Assembly: GCA_964036045.1 (NCBI GenBank)
Contig: OZ038382.1
Coordinates: 125,860,556-125,924,555 of the forward strand
Source of the DNA: Eutreptiella sp. 'Long Island Sound 2002'
Lineage: Eukaryota; Euglenozoa; Euglenophyceae; Eutreptiales; Eutreptiaceae
DNA length: 64,000 nucleotides
Direction of reading: 5' to 3'
The notes under the pieces are model-generated. The model worked only from the letters and a program-made list of their open reading frames with translations. It had not been told where the DNA came from and ran no database searches. This document shows positions 21,058-30,900 of the stretch, in pieces (the first letter of the stretch is position 1; the number at the start of each line of letters is the position of its first letter). Made by a program: the position numbers and the translations under genes.

Positions 21058-23009
21058 GCACTCGGTCGTGGGGAGGCGCCCCATGGTTCCCCCTGGCGTC
21101 GCCCCTGTGACGAACAGGAAGAGGCTTCGCGCGTGAAGAGGGGAGGCGGCTTACTTCCCGCTAGACCTGACTGTTGGCCCCCAACAAAGCGGCCCCGGGC
21201 TACGCCGGGAGGGCTGATCGCCGCCAGCGTGACATGCTTGTCTCGCCGGGAGGGTGTGCCCCCGTGCTTGCGCACGTCCCCTCCTTTGGGCGGAACCCTA
21301 GGGGTTCACCGGACTTCCTGGCGTATCCCGTTCCCAAGGCGTGCATGCACGTTCTTGGTACCAGGGTTCTGAGGCGCTTGGGTGTCGCACGCTCCGCCTC
21401 GAGTCCCAAAGCAGCGCAGGCCTTAGGATGCAGCCTTACCCCCGGTCTCCGGATCTCGTTTGGCCGGGTCACCTGCATGGCACGGGCTGCCTCAGTGCCC
21501 GGGCTGTGGGCACTGGGTTTCCTACTGTCGTGTGGCGTTTGTGTTTGGGTCCGGTTGCCGGTTGGGTGCGGGTTTTGTTTACCCCGCCAGTCCTGGCTGG
21601 GGTCTTGGGTGGGTGTGTTTGGGCACGGTTTGTGGTGTTGTCCCTCTAGTGTCGGCTGTTTGTGGTGTTCGTGGTTGGGCTTCGGTTTTGGCCTGCTTTT
21701 GGGACGTGTGTGGTTTCGTGGGCGCCCCGCTTGCCCCCCGCCGTTTCCGGTTCCGGCGCGCGGTGTGGGCGTGTGTGCTGGGCCTGGGTCTCGCCTGTGC
21801 CCAGCCCTTCTTGGCTGGGTTGTCGGGGTGTGTTTTTTTTTTTCGCTTTGGTGTTTTCTTTTCTTTTTTTTTTTTTTGGCTTTGTGGTCCCTGTCCCTCC
21901 ATCCCCTTTCTTTCGGGCTGGGCTGGTGGCTCTCTGTTTGTTTTTTTTTCTATTTTCCGTGTCCCTTTTCCCCGTGGTCCGCTGTTACTGGCTTGGTGTT
22001 GCCGGTTTTGGGTGGGTGGTCCCCCTGTGCCTCTGTGGGGGTCCCTTTTTTTTTTTTTCGTTGCCGTCCGGGGGGGGCTTGGCCGCCTGTGGTAGTGTTG
22101 GCGGGCGGTTTGGCGGCTGTGGGCTGTTTTCGTGCCTTTTCCCCTTCCCCCCTCCTTTTTTTTTTTGGGGGGGGGGGGGCTTGCCTGTTCCTCCCTCTGC
22201 CTGCCCTGGGCTGGCGCACGCACTGGCCTGCATTCAGTGTTGTCTTCCGGGCTGCTGTCTTCAGTTGCGTTCTGTGTGGTCACGTTCCGGCCCCATGGGT
22301 CGGGTGGGCTTTGTACACGGTGGGCTCGGCGCCTTTTCTTGCTGGGTTAGGTCCTGGCTCTGCCGGCTGGGCGGCTGCGCCAGGCGGCTGCTTGTAGTTT
22401 TGGGTTAGGGGGCTGGGGCTGTTGGTGTCCTTACCCCTCTGCGGTGCCGGCTGTAATCCTCTGGGTGGTCCGTCACCGTTGTCGCCTGGCGCGCTGTGGC
22501 CCCGTGTGTGGCTTGCGGTGCTGGTGTGTGGCGTGGTGGCGCGGCGCCTTCCTGGGTGTGCGGTGGCTGGCTTCGGTTAGTCCCTCAGGTTAGGGTCAGT
22601 TGTGTCGTGCTGTGCCGCTCTGTGCCGCGTCGCGTTGCGTCGTGCTGTGGTGCGTTGCTCTGTGGCGCGCTGTGGTGGGGTGTGCCGTGGTCTCGCGTGG
22701 TGCCGCGGTGGGTCAGTGGAGGTCAGCCTGGCCTGTGTGGGTCGGGTAGGTCTTCGGGAAGTCCTGCTGAATAATCACGGTGTCCTTGGGGCGTGCACGC
22801 TGACTCTCACCCATGGACTCAATCTTCACCGGGCCCCGCTGACAGGCAGGCGTACTCGGGGTGTAGGAAGACGTTCCTTCTCCAAGGCAGACAAACAGAA
22901 ATCAGGAGTCGGACGGTGGAGGTGGCTTCCGAACGCTGTTTGAGTGGCGAAAGGCTTGCACTGCAGCTCGGCTGCGCTGGCAGGGACATGAGGGTCCGGG
23001 TCGGTGCCG
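21058..23009 (-). other. 3' region of the giant LINE, no gene recognised
   Basis: About 21058-21500 is mixed-composition sequence; 21500-22740 is extremely G/T-rich on plus with long T runs (21840-21880, 22045-22060, 22155-22170). The long plus-strand frames here (for example 21174-22397) are Gly/Cys/Phe/Val low-complexity products of that bias and have no domain. About 22770-22870 on minus contains a short stretch of normal-looking coding sequence (PVKIESMGESQ ... DTVIIQQDFPK), possibly part of the same captured gene as the phosphofructokinase fragment next to it. Confidence 0.5.
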
Positions 23010-23392
23010 CCGGGAGATGAGCTCATACTTCAGGGTCAGGGGGATGTCCATATCTCCGGTGCTGAACTGCAGGGGTCCGGGGCACCGGTAGTAATCTTGG
23101 CTCTTCCAGTCGTCACGGCGCTCGGAGATGGCCTTGAAGGGGGCACCGTCCAGCAGCACCAAGGCCTTCGCGATCGATCACAGCCTTTCACTTCCCCTTG
23201 CGGCGCTCGAAATTCATAATGGACGGGATCGGCGTGCCGCCGCAGTGCCATTCCTCCACTGGACGCAACAGGTTGGTGACGGACGCCCTCACGGAGGCCA
23301 GCTGAGATCAAGCCCCCGGCCGTCAATCCAAGTGCATTGCAGTACTCTGCGTCAAACCGCGACGGTAACACAGCCCGGCCCTTATAGCCCAT
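23010..23392 (-). pseudogene. Captured C-terminal fragment of PPi-dependent phosphofructokinase (PFP)
   Basis: PFP reversibly phosphorylates fructose 6-phosphate with pyrophosphate in the plant cytosol. Four blocks in order match its C-terminal part: GYKGRAVLPSRFDAEYCNAL, VTNLLRPVEEWHCGGTPIP with NFERRKGK, LVLLDGAPFKAISERRDDW, and YYRCPGPLQF with DIPLTLKYELISR. They lie in shifting frames: shifts fall near 23300 and near 23175, and a TGA follows the RRKGK block. The fragment is therefore dead. It has no intron between blocks and lacks the G/T bias of its surroundings, which suggests a processed copy carried by, or inserted in, the LINE 3' region. Family assignment rests on recalled motif order, not on a search. 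Confidence 0.6.
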
Positions 23393-23907
23393 GGTGTGGT
23401 CGCGTGACGGTCCGTGGGGTTGCCCTCCCTGGGGGCCTGTGCCTTGGTCCCGTGTCCTCTGGGGGTCCGTAGCCGTGGGTGCCGCGGCCGTGGTTTCGTC
23501 CTCTTCCGGTGCCTGGTTGGGGTCGTCGCCTGGTGGTGAGGGCGTGGTGGTGCGCCGTGCGGCGGCGTTCCCTGCGGCTTCCTCTGTGGGTGTGGCCCGT
23601 ACTCCCCGTGTAGGTGTGCCCTCCGTTCTCCGTGTGGTTTTCCGGTGGCCGGTGGGCGCGCGCTGGTGTGTCCCTTATGGCGTCCGATGTTTGCTTCGGT
23701 GGTGTGTGTTGGGGTGTTTGGTGGGGCTGGGGCGGCGTTGGTCTCCCCGTTGTGGTGTGCCCTTCCTGGGTGTGGGTCGTGGTGCCCGCCGTGGTGCTTT
23801 TGTCCTCCGTGTCTTGGTCCCCGTTCCCGCCCCGTCCTGGTTCTTGGGTGGTTTCCTGCCCCCATGTGGTGTCGCTGCCGGCGCCCTGTCCCTGCGTGTG
23901 ACTGCCC
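23393..23907 (-). other. Region between the PFP fragment and the RS-domain ORF
   Basis: This is Pro/Arg/His/Gly-rich low-complexity sequence in every minus frame, downstream of the TGA that ends the RS-domain ORF at 23908. I see no domain. It is probably 3' untranslated sequence. Confidence 0.5.
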
Positions 23908-26349
23908 TCACTTGGGGCCCTTCCGTGCCCTCTTGTCTGTGTGCTCCTTGGTGCCCCTTGCCCTTCCCTTGCCCTTGTCCTGCCCCTTCCTGGTGTGGTG
24001 GTGGCGGGAGGGGCGGGGTGGGGAGGGGGCGCCGGTGGCCCAGGCTTGGGGGTGGGTGGCCTGGAGCCACTGGCGGAGGGCTTGGGGGGTGTAGGGGGGG
24101 CGGGGGCCCTGGACCGCATCGCGGAGGAGGGCCTCCCATGCCGCTTGCGGCATGATGGCCTCCGGGGCGGCCTCGTTGGGGTTTGCGGGGGTGCGGGTGC
24201 GCACCTCCTCGAAGGTATGCACCATGTGCACCCCTTCGTGCCTTCCCGCTCCCCCGGCCCATTTCACCCAGCGGCGGAGCTCCTGCAGAGCGGGGGGAGA
24301 CCACCAGGCGAGGTAGGCGGGGGCCCGGGGGGGGGAGGGGTCCGTGTCCGGGGTCCTGGAGCGGCGGGGGGAAGACGTGGACCTGCGGTGGTGGCGGGGG
24401 TGGCGGTGCCTGGGGGAGCGGGAGCGGCGGCGGCGGGGGCTGGGGGTGGAGGACGGGTACGGGCGGAGGGGGGAGCGGGAGGGGGAGGTGGACATGGGGC
24501 GGCGGTGGCGCGCTCGGTGGCGTCCGGGGGAGCGGGAGTGGTGGTGGCGGCGGCTGGGGGTGGTGGATGGGTACGGGTGGCGGGGGGAACGGGGAGCCCG
24601 GCGGGGCGTGTGGGGGGAGGGGGAGGTGGACGTGGGGCGGCGGGGGGAGCGGGAGTGGTGGTGGCGGAGGCTGGGTGGCCGGTGGGGGGAGGGGGAGGGG
24701 GACATGTTGCGGCGGTGGCGCTCGTGGTGGCGCCCGGGGGAGCGGGAGCGACGGGAGCGGGGTCCCTGGGGGTCGTGGTGGTATCTGGGGGAGTGGGAGC
24801 GGCGCGAGTGGGTGGTTGAGGCGCGGTGGGAGTGTGGGCGCCGTGGGCGAGTGTGTCGTGCGGGGGGGGGGCGGGAGCGCCGCCGTTTGCGGGACCGGCC
24901 CCCGTCGCTCGAGTCGGGCCAGTCCAGAAGCGTCGGCGGCCTCTGGGGGGCCTCGCGCGGTGCCGCTTGGGGAGGGAGGTCCCCCGTCGTCCTTGGGGCC
25001 CCTTCGGCCATCGGATGGTGGCCGGGGGGGTACGGGGCCCCGCGCGGTGCCGCCTGGGGGGGGAGGTCCCCCGTTGTCCATGGGGCCCCTTCGGCCATCG
25101 GATGGTGGCCGCGGGGGTACGGCTGGTATGGGGGTGGTGGCTGGTACGGGGGGGGTGGGTATGCGGGCGGGGCGCTCGGTGGCTGCCATCCTGTCCGCTG
25201 GTGCTGTTCGTGTACGGGGGGTTGTGGCCCGGTGGGGTAGGGCTGTGGGCAGTGGTAGTGGTGGGGGTGGTGTTGGTAGTGGTGGTGGTGGGGCCGCTGG
25301 TGGTGGTGGTGTGTGTAGTGGTGGGGTTGGTGTTGTGGGTATGGCCCATGGAGTCCTTGTGGGTTTTCCAGTCCCCCTTGTGGGGGTGGGGGGTTGGCCA
25401 TCGTGGGCAGTCCCCGGGGCTGCACTATGTGGTGGGCATGGGGGAAGGGTTGGGGGCCGGGCTTGACGGTGACGATGGTTGAGGGGTCCCACGTCCCTGG
25501 GTCGGTTTGGCCGGCGGTGGTGGTGGTTTGTGGGGGATGGATGACGGGGCGCTTGGTGACGGGGATGCCGACGAGGGTCTGGACGGGGTTCAGCTGGGTG
25601 GCCGTCTCCGCGGTGGTGGTGGGTGCCGGCGGGAGGGGGGGGCGGGTTGCGGTGGGCGGGGGGTCCTGGCTTGGGCGAGGGCCCGGGCGGGGGTAGTGTC
25701 GGGTGGTTTTGTGTCGTTGCGTATGCGGTGTTGTGTGTGCTCGCGTGGGCGCCGGCTTGGGTTTGGGGTTGGGTTTGGGGGTGGGGTCCGGTTTTGGTTT
25801 GGGGTCGGGTCTGGGGTTGGGGTCCGGTTCCAGGTTGAGGAGTACCTCTGTTCGGAGGTGTGAGGGCGTCGATGTCGGGTCGGGGGTCGTCCCGGTGGGT
25901 TGCCGGGGTGCCTGAGTCGCCTGTGTGGGGGTTGGGGGGCCGGTGCGTGCGGCCGCGGCTTTGGCTTTCGCCGTGGCCTTGAGGATGAGTTTGGCGGGGA
26001 GGGGGGGGTCGGAGGATGAGGTGGAGGAGGTGGAGGAGGCTGAGGACGAGGAGGAGGTGGTGGACGCGGGTTGGGCTGTGATGCGGGCGGGCTTGCGGGC
26101 GGCGGCTTCTGCTGCGGCCACGGCGGGGAGGATGGAGGGCATGTCCCCGGGTTGTAGGTTGGGGGCGGGCGGCTGGGGGGGCCCGGTCGTGACCTGGCGG
26201 CCCGGCGGGCCGATCTGGTCGGCAGCGGCGGGGGAGGGAGGCGCGGGGCTGCGGCCTTCTCGCTCTGGGCTCGGCTGGGCCGGGTCCTGCAATGTGCGAG
26301 GTCGTGTGGGTTGGTGTCCGCGGGGGGGAACAGTTCGCGTGGGCTGCAT
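23908..26349 (-). CDS. LINE ORF3, distal part: Ser/Pro-rich protein with an RS (SR-protein-like) domain
   Basis: The 813-codon frame is in the same phase as the ORF3 start at 27990. It runs through a Ser-rich stretch (TTSSSSSASSTSSTSSS, near 26030), Pro/Lys repeats (PDPKPKPDPTPKP, near 25800), a His-rich segment (about 25250-25340) and a duplicated HHPMAEGAP...TTGDLPPQAAPR unit (about 24960-25100). An RS domain follows at about 24330-24905, dense in RSRSPRR, SRSPGRH and RRSRSPR. A compact C-terminal region (AYLAWWSPPALQELRRWVKW ... AAWEALLRDA) and a basic Lys/Arg tail end at TGA. RS domains bind RNA and other SR proteins in splicing factors. A role in element RNA handling is inference only. 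The phosphoacceptor-rich composition is far from simple low complexity. Confidence 0.5.
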   Translation of the reverse strand: MQPTRTVPPRGHQPTRPRTLQDPAQPSPEREGRSPAPPSPAAADQIGPPGRQVTTGPPQPPAPNLQPGDMPSILPAVAAAEAAARKPARITAQPASTTSSSSSASSTSSTSSSDPPLPAKLILKATAKAKAAAARTGPPTPTQATQAPRQPTGTTPDPTSTPSHLRTEVLLNLEPDPNPRPDPKPKPDPTPKPNPKPKPAPTRAHTTPHTQRHKTTRHYPRPGPRPSQDPPPTATRPPLPPAPTTTAETATQLNPVQTLVGIPVTKRPVIHPPQTTTTAGQTDPGTWDPSTIVTVKPGPQPFPHAHHIVQPRGLPTMANPPPPQGGLENPQGLHGPYPQHQPHHYTHHHHQRPHHHHYQHHPHHYHCPQPYPTGPQPPVHEQHQRTGWQPPSAPPAYPPPPYQPPPPYQPYPRGHHPMAEGAPWTTGDLPPQAAPRGAPYPPGHHPMAEGAPRTTGDLPPQAAPREAPQRPPTLLDWPDSSDGGRSRKRRRSRPPPARHTRPRRPHSHRASTTHSRRSHSPRYHHDPQGPRSRRSRSPGRHHERHRRNMSPSPSPHRPPSLRHHHSRSPRRPTSTSPSPHTPRRAPRSPRHPYPSTTPSRRHHHSRSPGRHRARHRRPMSTSPSRSPLRPYPSSTPSPRRRRSRSPRHRHPRHHRRSTSSPRRSRTPDTDPSPPRAPAYLAWWSPPALQELRRWVKWAGGAGRHEGVHMVHTFEEVRTRTPANPNEAAPEAIMPQAAWEALLRDAVQGPRPPYTPQALRQWLQATHPQAWATGAPSPPRPSRHHHTRKGQDKGKGRARGTKEHTDKRARKGPK

Positions 26350-27990
26350 TCAGGGGCCGGGGGGAATGGGCCTGGGTCCTCTGGGGTGTGTGTGGGGGGC
26401 GTGGGCGGGCCACTGGGTGGGGTGGGCGTGCCGCGGGGCGCGGGGCTCCCCTTGGCGGGTGTGTGTGGGTTGTCGAGTGTGGGGGGCGGTGAAGGGTGGC
26501 CGGCGGGCGGGTGTGTGGCGGGCGTGTGCTGGTGTTCGGGCGGTCGGGGGAGGCCCGTGTCGCGGGGCCCGGGGGTGCGCGCGCTGGTGGGCGTGTGTGG
26601 GTCTCCGGTTGAGCAGCGAGAGGGGGGGGGCATGGGCGGGGGTTGTGCGGGGGGGTGTGCTGTGCCGGTGTATGTGTCCGTTTGCCGCGCGCTTGCGTGG
26701 GCAGTTGTAGGCCGGGCGGTTTGGAGGAGAAGCTTGCCGTCTTCTGCTGCCGCGGCAAGGATTTCGCAGACGAGCTTTCGTATCTGGTGGACCTCTTGGT
26801 CAGTGGTGGGAAGGAGGCATGCTAGCTTTGGGCTAAGACCCGCGCGGTTGAGGACCCTCCCGATGGCGTGGTACCCGCAGGTGAGGGACTGTTGCGGTCT
26901 GGGGGGGGGGTTTGGTCGTGTGTCCGGGCCTGCCTCGACTTGTGTGTGGGCGGTGGGGATGGCCCAAACCCAGGGCACGGTCCCCGTGGGTGGCCAGTGG
27001 CGCTGGATCCAGTGGGTTAGGCAGAGCATGGCCAATCCCAGGTGGTAGCCCGCCTTCCCTGAGGTTCTTTGGGCCAGGGCGCGGGCTGGGGGCGTGTCCC
27101 CTGGCTGGAAGACACCCCTGAGGATCCTGTGCTGGGTGGTGGGGTCCCCCACTGCCCCTGGTGGGGCGGTCTCCGGGGCGTACATGGTGTCTGTCCCCTG
27201 GATGATCCATTGCTGGCCGGGGGACGTAGCCGTAGCGGCTATCACGTAGTAGTGGCCGCGCTCGAGGACTGTAACCCAGACCTCCGGTGGGGGGTGGCCA
27301 CTGTCTGTAGGTGTGGGGGGGGAGGTCGTCGTCCGGGGTGCGGAGGCCGGCGGCGCGGAGGGCGGTGTCGCGGTTGGGCGCGGTGGCCTGTTCCCACTGC
27401 TCCGGGTGGTTCGGGTCCCCTGGGTGGTCCGTCTCTGCTTGGGCCCGCCGTAGGCGTACGGTCCCTCGACGCGTGACGTTGCTGCCGGTGTCGTGCGTCA
27501 GGGCCTGGCCCCACTCGATGGGGGGGATCCAGATGGGCTGGCCCCGGGTGTGTTTGCGGGCTCGCCAGAGCACGAGGTCCACTATGGTCTCGTGGAGGCC
27601 GCTGCCTGGGGTGGTTAGGTCCCGGAGGGCTTTGACGGTGAGCTTGGTCCAGTCCTCTTGTAGGCGGTACCAGCCCAGGGGGGTGGCCGGGGCCCTGTCT
27701 TGGAGGGTCGCTCGGAGGAGGTCAGGGTCGCGGATGGTGGCCGGTGTGAGGGGGGGGTGCTCCGGGTCCGGGGGGGGTGGGCTGGATGGGCTGCCGGGGT
27801 CTTGCGTGTCTACGTCGATGTATGGTTGGCCCTGGCTGGGCTCGGCCGGACTGGGCGGTGCCGGGTGGCTTCTTGGGTGCGAGACGGGTCTCGGGGCGCT
27901 GTGGTGGTGCCTTGGAGACCTGTGGATGGAGACGGGGGGCGCGTGCGGGGCGTGGAGCGGGTTAGTGGACGTCTGGGTCATGCACGGCAT
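26350..27990 (-). pseudogene. LINE ORF3, proximal part: C48/Ulp1-like cysteine protease
   Basis: ORF3 starts with ATG at 27990, overlapping the RT ORF stop (27962-27964) by 29 bases. After a Pro/His-rich leader, 27350-27800 gives a Ulp1-like N-terminal half (GSGLHETIVDLVLWRARK, WIPPIEWGQAL). The frame then shifts near 27280. The new frame has VLERGHYYVIAATA with the candidate catalytic His (near 27255), and later PQQSLTCGYHAIGRV with the candidate catalytic Cys (near 26880) in the Q-x(4,5)-C-G setting of C48 peptidases. These cleave SUMO-like tails in host enzymes. A Pro-rich linker follows and a second shift near 26350-26400 restores the first frame. The assignment is by motif order; the catalytic Asp is not certain. 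Confidence 0.45.
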
Positions 27991-30900
27991 GGTAATGGAT
28001 GAGACGCTGCATGTGTTCCCTGGCGGCGGGGTCGGTGAGTTGTTCCGCGTGTGTTAGCAGGAGGTGTTTGCGGTGTACCATTTGGGCCGCTGCTCTGCGG
28101 ACCGCTTCTAGCTGGAGGTGTGCTGCTGCCTCCATGGGGCTTTCCGTGTGTTTGGTGAGGTGTCGGTGCAGGGCCTGTGTCACTGCCCCTCTCATGGTGG
28201 CTTCTTTGATCAGGGGGTCCCGGAAGAGGTGTTCGGTGGCCTGATGTGCGTGGCTGTGGGTTGGCCATCCTTCGTGTTGTCGCAGGGTTTCCGCCGGGGA
28301 CCAGCCCACTAGGATGTCCCTGTCTGTATGGAGGGGACATTTTTTGAAGTGTTCCCAGTCCTCCGGGGTGGTGTGGTCGCATGGGCAGCGGGTGTGTTCG
28401 TCGGGGACGTGGATGTGCTTGCGGGCGAGCCATCTGGCGACCCTGGTGAGGAGTGGCAGCTGCTCCCTGAGGAGCTGGATGCGTCGTTTCTGGAGGTGGG
28501 CTGGGACGTTTGCTGGGCGGAGCGCTGAGTGGTAGAGGGGGACTTGCAGTTTGTCCTGGAGCTCCTGGATGTGCGCCCGGCTGTCTGCGTCGCCGAGAAC
28601 GCGGGCGAGATGTTGGATGGGGTTGGGGTAGTGGTACGCTCTGTCGTGGGAGGAATAGGGGGCGTCCTCTGGTACCCAGTCCGGGGTCTGATGGGGCTCG
28701 GGTACAGGGGGCACGTGTTGGAGGTGTGTGTGGTTGCGGCCGAGGTCTGGGATCTGGAGGGCTGGTAGGTGTGTTGTGCGCTGGTGTACTGCCTGGTTGT
28801 CGACCTTACCATTTCCGTATTGGTGCCTGTGGGACTCTTGTTTCACGATGTGGAGCTGGACGTAGGGGGGAAGGCTGCGTAGGGCTTTCCAGAGTAGCAG
28901 TGCCTGGGTGCCGAGGCTCGTCGCGGTTGCTTTGTGAAGTGGTTGCCTTGCTATGCGGAGGAGCAGGTGTGTGTCGACAGTGGCGTCTACCACGAACCAG
29001 ACCCGGACGATGTGCGGGGAGTGGGCGGGTAGGTGGGCCGCGACCTCGGTGATGGCGTCGGCCATGGCCCCTAGCTCCCCGTGGGAAGAGGCCCCATAGG
29101 TGGTGTGGCCCGTGTGGTGGTCCATGTGGTAGTGTCCCCCGATGTGGGTTAGCTGCAGGGTGGCCCCCCCGGTGATGGGCGTGAGGGAGGATTCGCCTGA
29201 GGCGTCGGTGAAGAAGAGCCGGTCCGCCGGTGATGGTTGTGGGAGGCGGCATGGGTTCATGGGCAGGTAGGCGTATATGGCAAGGCCCGTGGCGAGGTGG
29301 GCTACTGGGGTTGTGGGCTGCAGGATGGGGGTGGCGTACACCCCTATTCCTTTGGAGATGATGTGCTTCGCTTGGGGGGACAGGGCTATCAGTCCCTGCT
29401 CCGGCTGTCCTTGTGTGAGGTAGGAGTAGATGTAGTGGAGGATGTAGGCTGTGTCGGGGTTTAGGTCGTGGCATTTGAGGGTTTGTGTTTGGTGCTCCGG
29501 TGTGTGGCAGGAGTGGTGGAGTGGATAGTAGGGGTGCTCGTGCTTGCCTGTTCTGCCTGGCTCGTACATGCTGTAACGGATGGCGACCCCTGCCGGGTCG
29601 GGGCGGGGGCATGTCGGTGTAGTGGTGAAGAGCCATTTGGGCGCGTGGTCGGGGTTCCATGCTACCGTGGGGTTAGTGTCGGTGCGGTGAAACCATGGGG
29701 CTATCCATGCGTAGGCCTGTGGTGGTAGGTGGGTTGTGGGGTGGGTGTGGTGGCGTGCTATGAGGTGTAGTACGGGCCATGGTGTGGTTGGTGCCTCGGG
29801 GTCACAGGCCCAACATGTGCGTGGCATGCTCTGGGAATCTTGGGGGACCTTTGGCAGGTCTCGGGCGGTCATGTGGTGCTTCGGTATGCGCCATTTTGCC
29901 CCGTGGTGGATGACGGTGGTCTGCGTGGGTTTGGCTTCGTTCGGGGCCAGTAGCAGGGTTAGTGGTGGGACTGGGCCCGTTACCGGGGGGACGGGTTCGT
30001 GTTTCGATCCGGTGGGTGCGTAGGGCGGTGTCGCTGGGATGGGTCGCGGGTGTTGTTTTGTGAATTCTCGGTAGGCTGTGCGCATGTCTTTGCTGCCCGG
30101 TAGAGTGTGTCCCGCTGCTCGTGCCGTCTGCGTGAGGTACTGGTGGAAGAGGCGGTATTGTGGCCATTCGGGAAGCTGTAGAAAGGGGGTGTGGTGTGCC
30201 CCGCTGTGGTGCAGGACTCGCATTTGGGAGAGGGTGACGTATACTACGGTGATGGAGGCCCCGACAAAGTCTATGGTGTGGATGGTGCCCTTGGGGTGAT
30301 GGTGGAGGTCCCCGCAGAGGACCGCTAGTGGCCCTTTCTCTGGGCACGTGTGGTTGGTGAGTATGGCGTGGTGTGGGGATGGTAGGAGAAGTTGCAGGTG
30401 GTTCCATAGGCGCGTGTTCATGTTGGTGGGCATGCCCGTCTGGTGGAGTACCCAGCGCGGGCATGTGTTGCGGGCCCGTTGTGCGGCTTGGAGGCGGATG
30501 GCGGTGACCTCGCGTACCTCCGGTGAGTGGTTGTGGGTCATGCGGTGAAGGAGGAGGGCGGTGTGTCTGGTATAGGCTGCTTTCACCTCGTCCCCTATGG
30601 CGTCTCCATAGTGGGGCCATGCCGCTCGGATGGCGCGGGTGGGTATGGAGGTGGGCCAGCCCCCGTGTGCTGCCCATGCCTTGGTCACGGCGCGTGTGGC
30701 CGGCTGGAGGGCGGTGGTGGGGTGTGTCAGGTGGAGTGCTTGGAAGCCTATGAAGGCGTTCAAGACCCCGGTGAGGTAGTACGCCAAGCTCTGGTGGGAC
30801 AGGGAGAGGGCCTTGGTGGTCGGGGACGCATATCTGGGGAGATGGGCGAGGTGCGACTGCAACTTGGGAGGGAGGGTGGCGTCCTCAGGGTTGGCGGCCT

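Noticed and set aside
21174-22397. Long plus-strand frame (407 codons) of Gly/Cys/Phe/Val composition
   Set aside because: It exists because the G/T-rich plus strand rarely forms stop codons; there is no domain, and the element codes on the minus strand.
23675-26758. 1027-codon minus frame overlapping the RS-domain ORF
   Set aside because: Different phase from ORF3; composition is monotonous Pro/Arg. The 813-codon frame has the structured RS and globular parts and shares the ORF3 phase.
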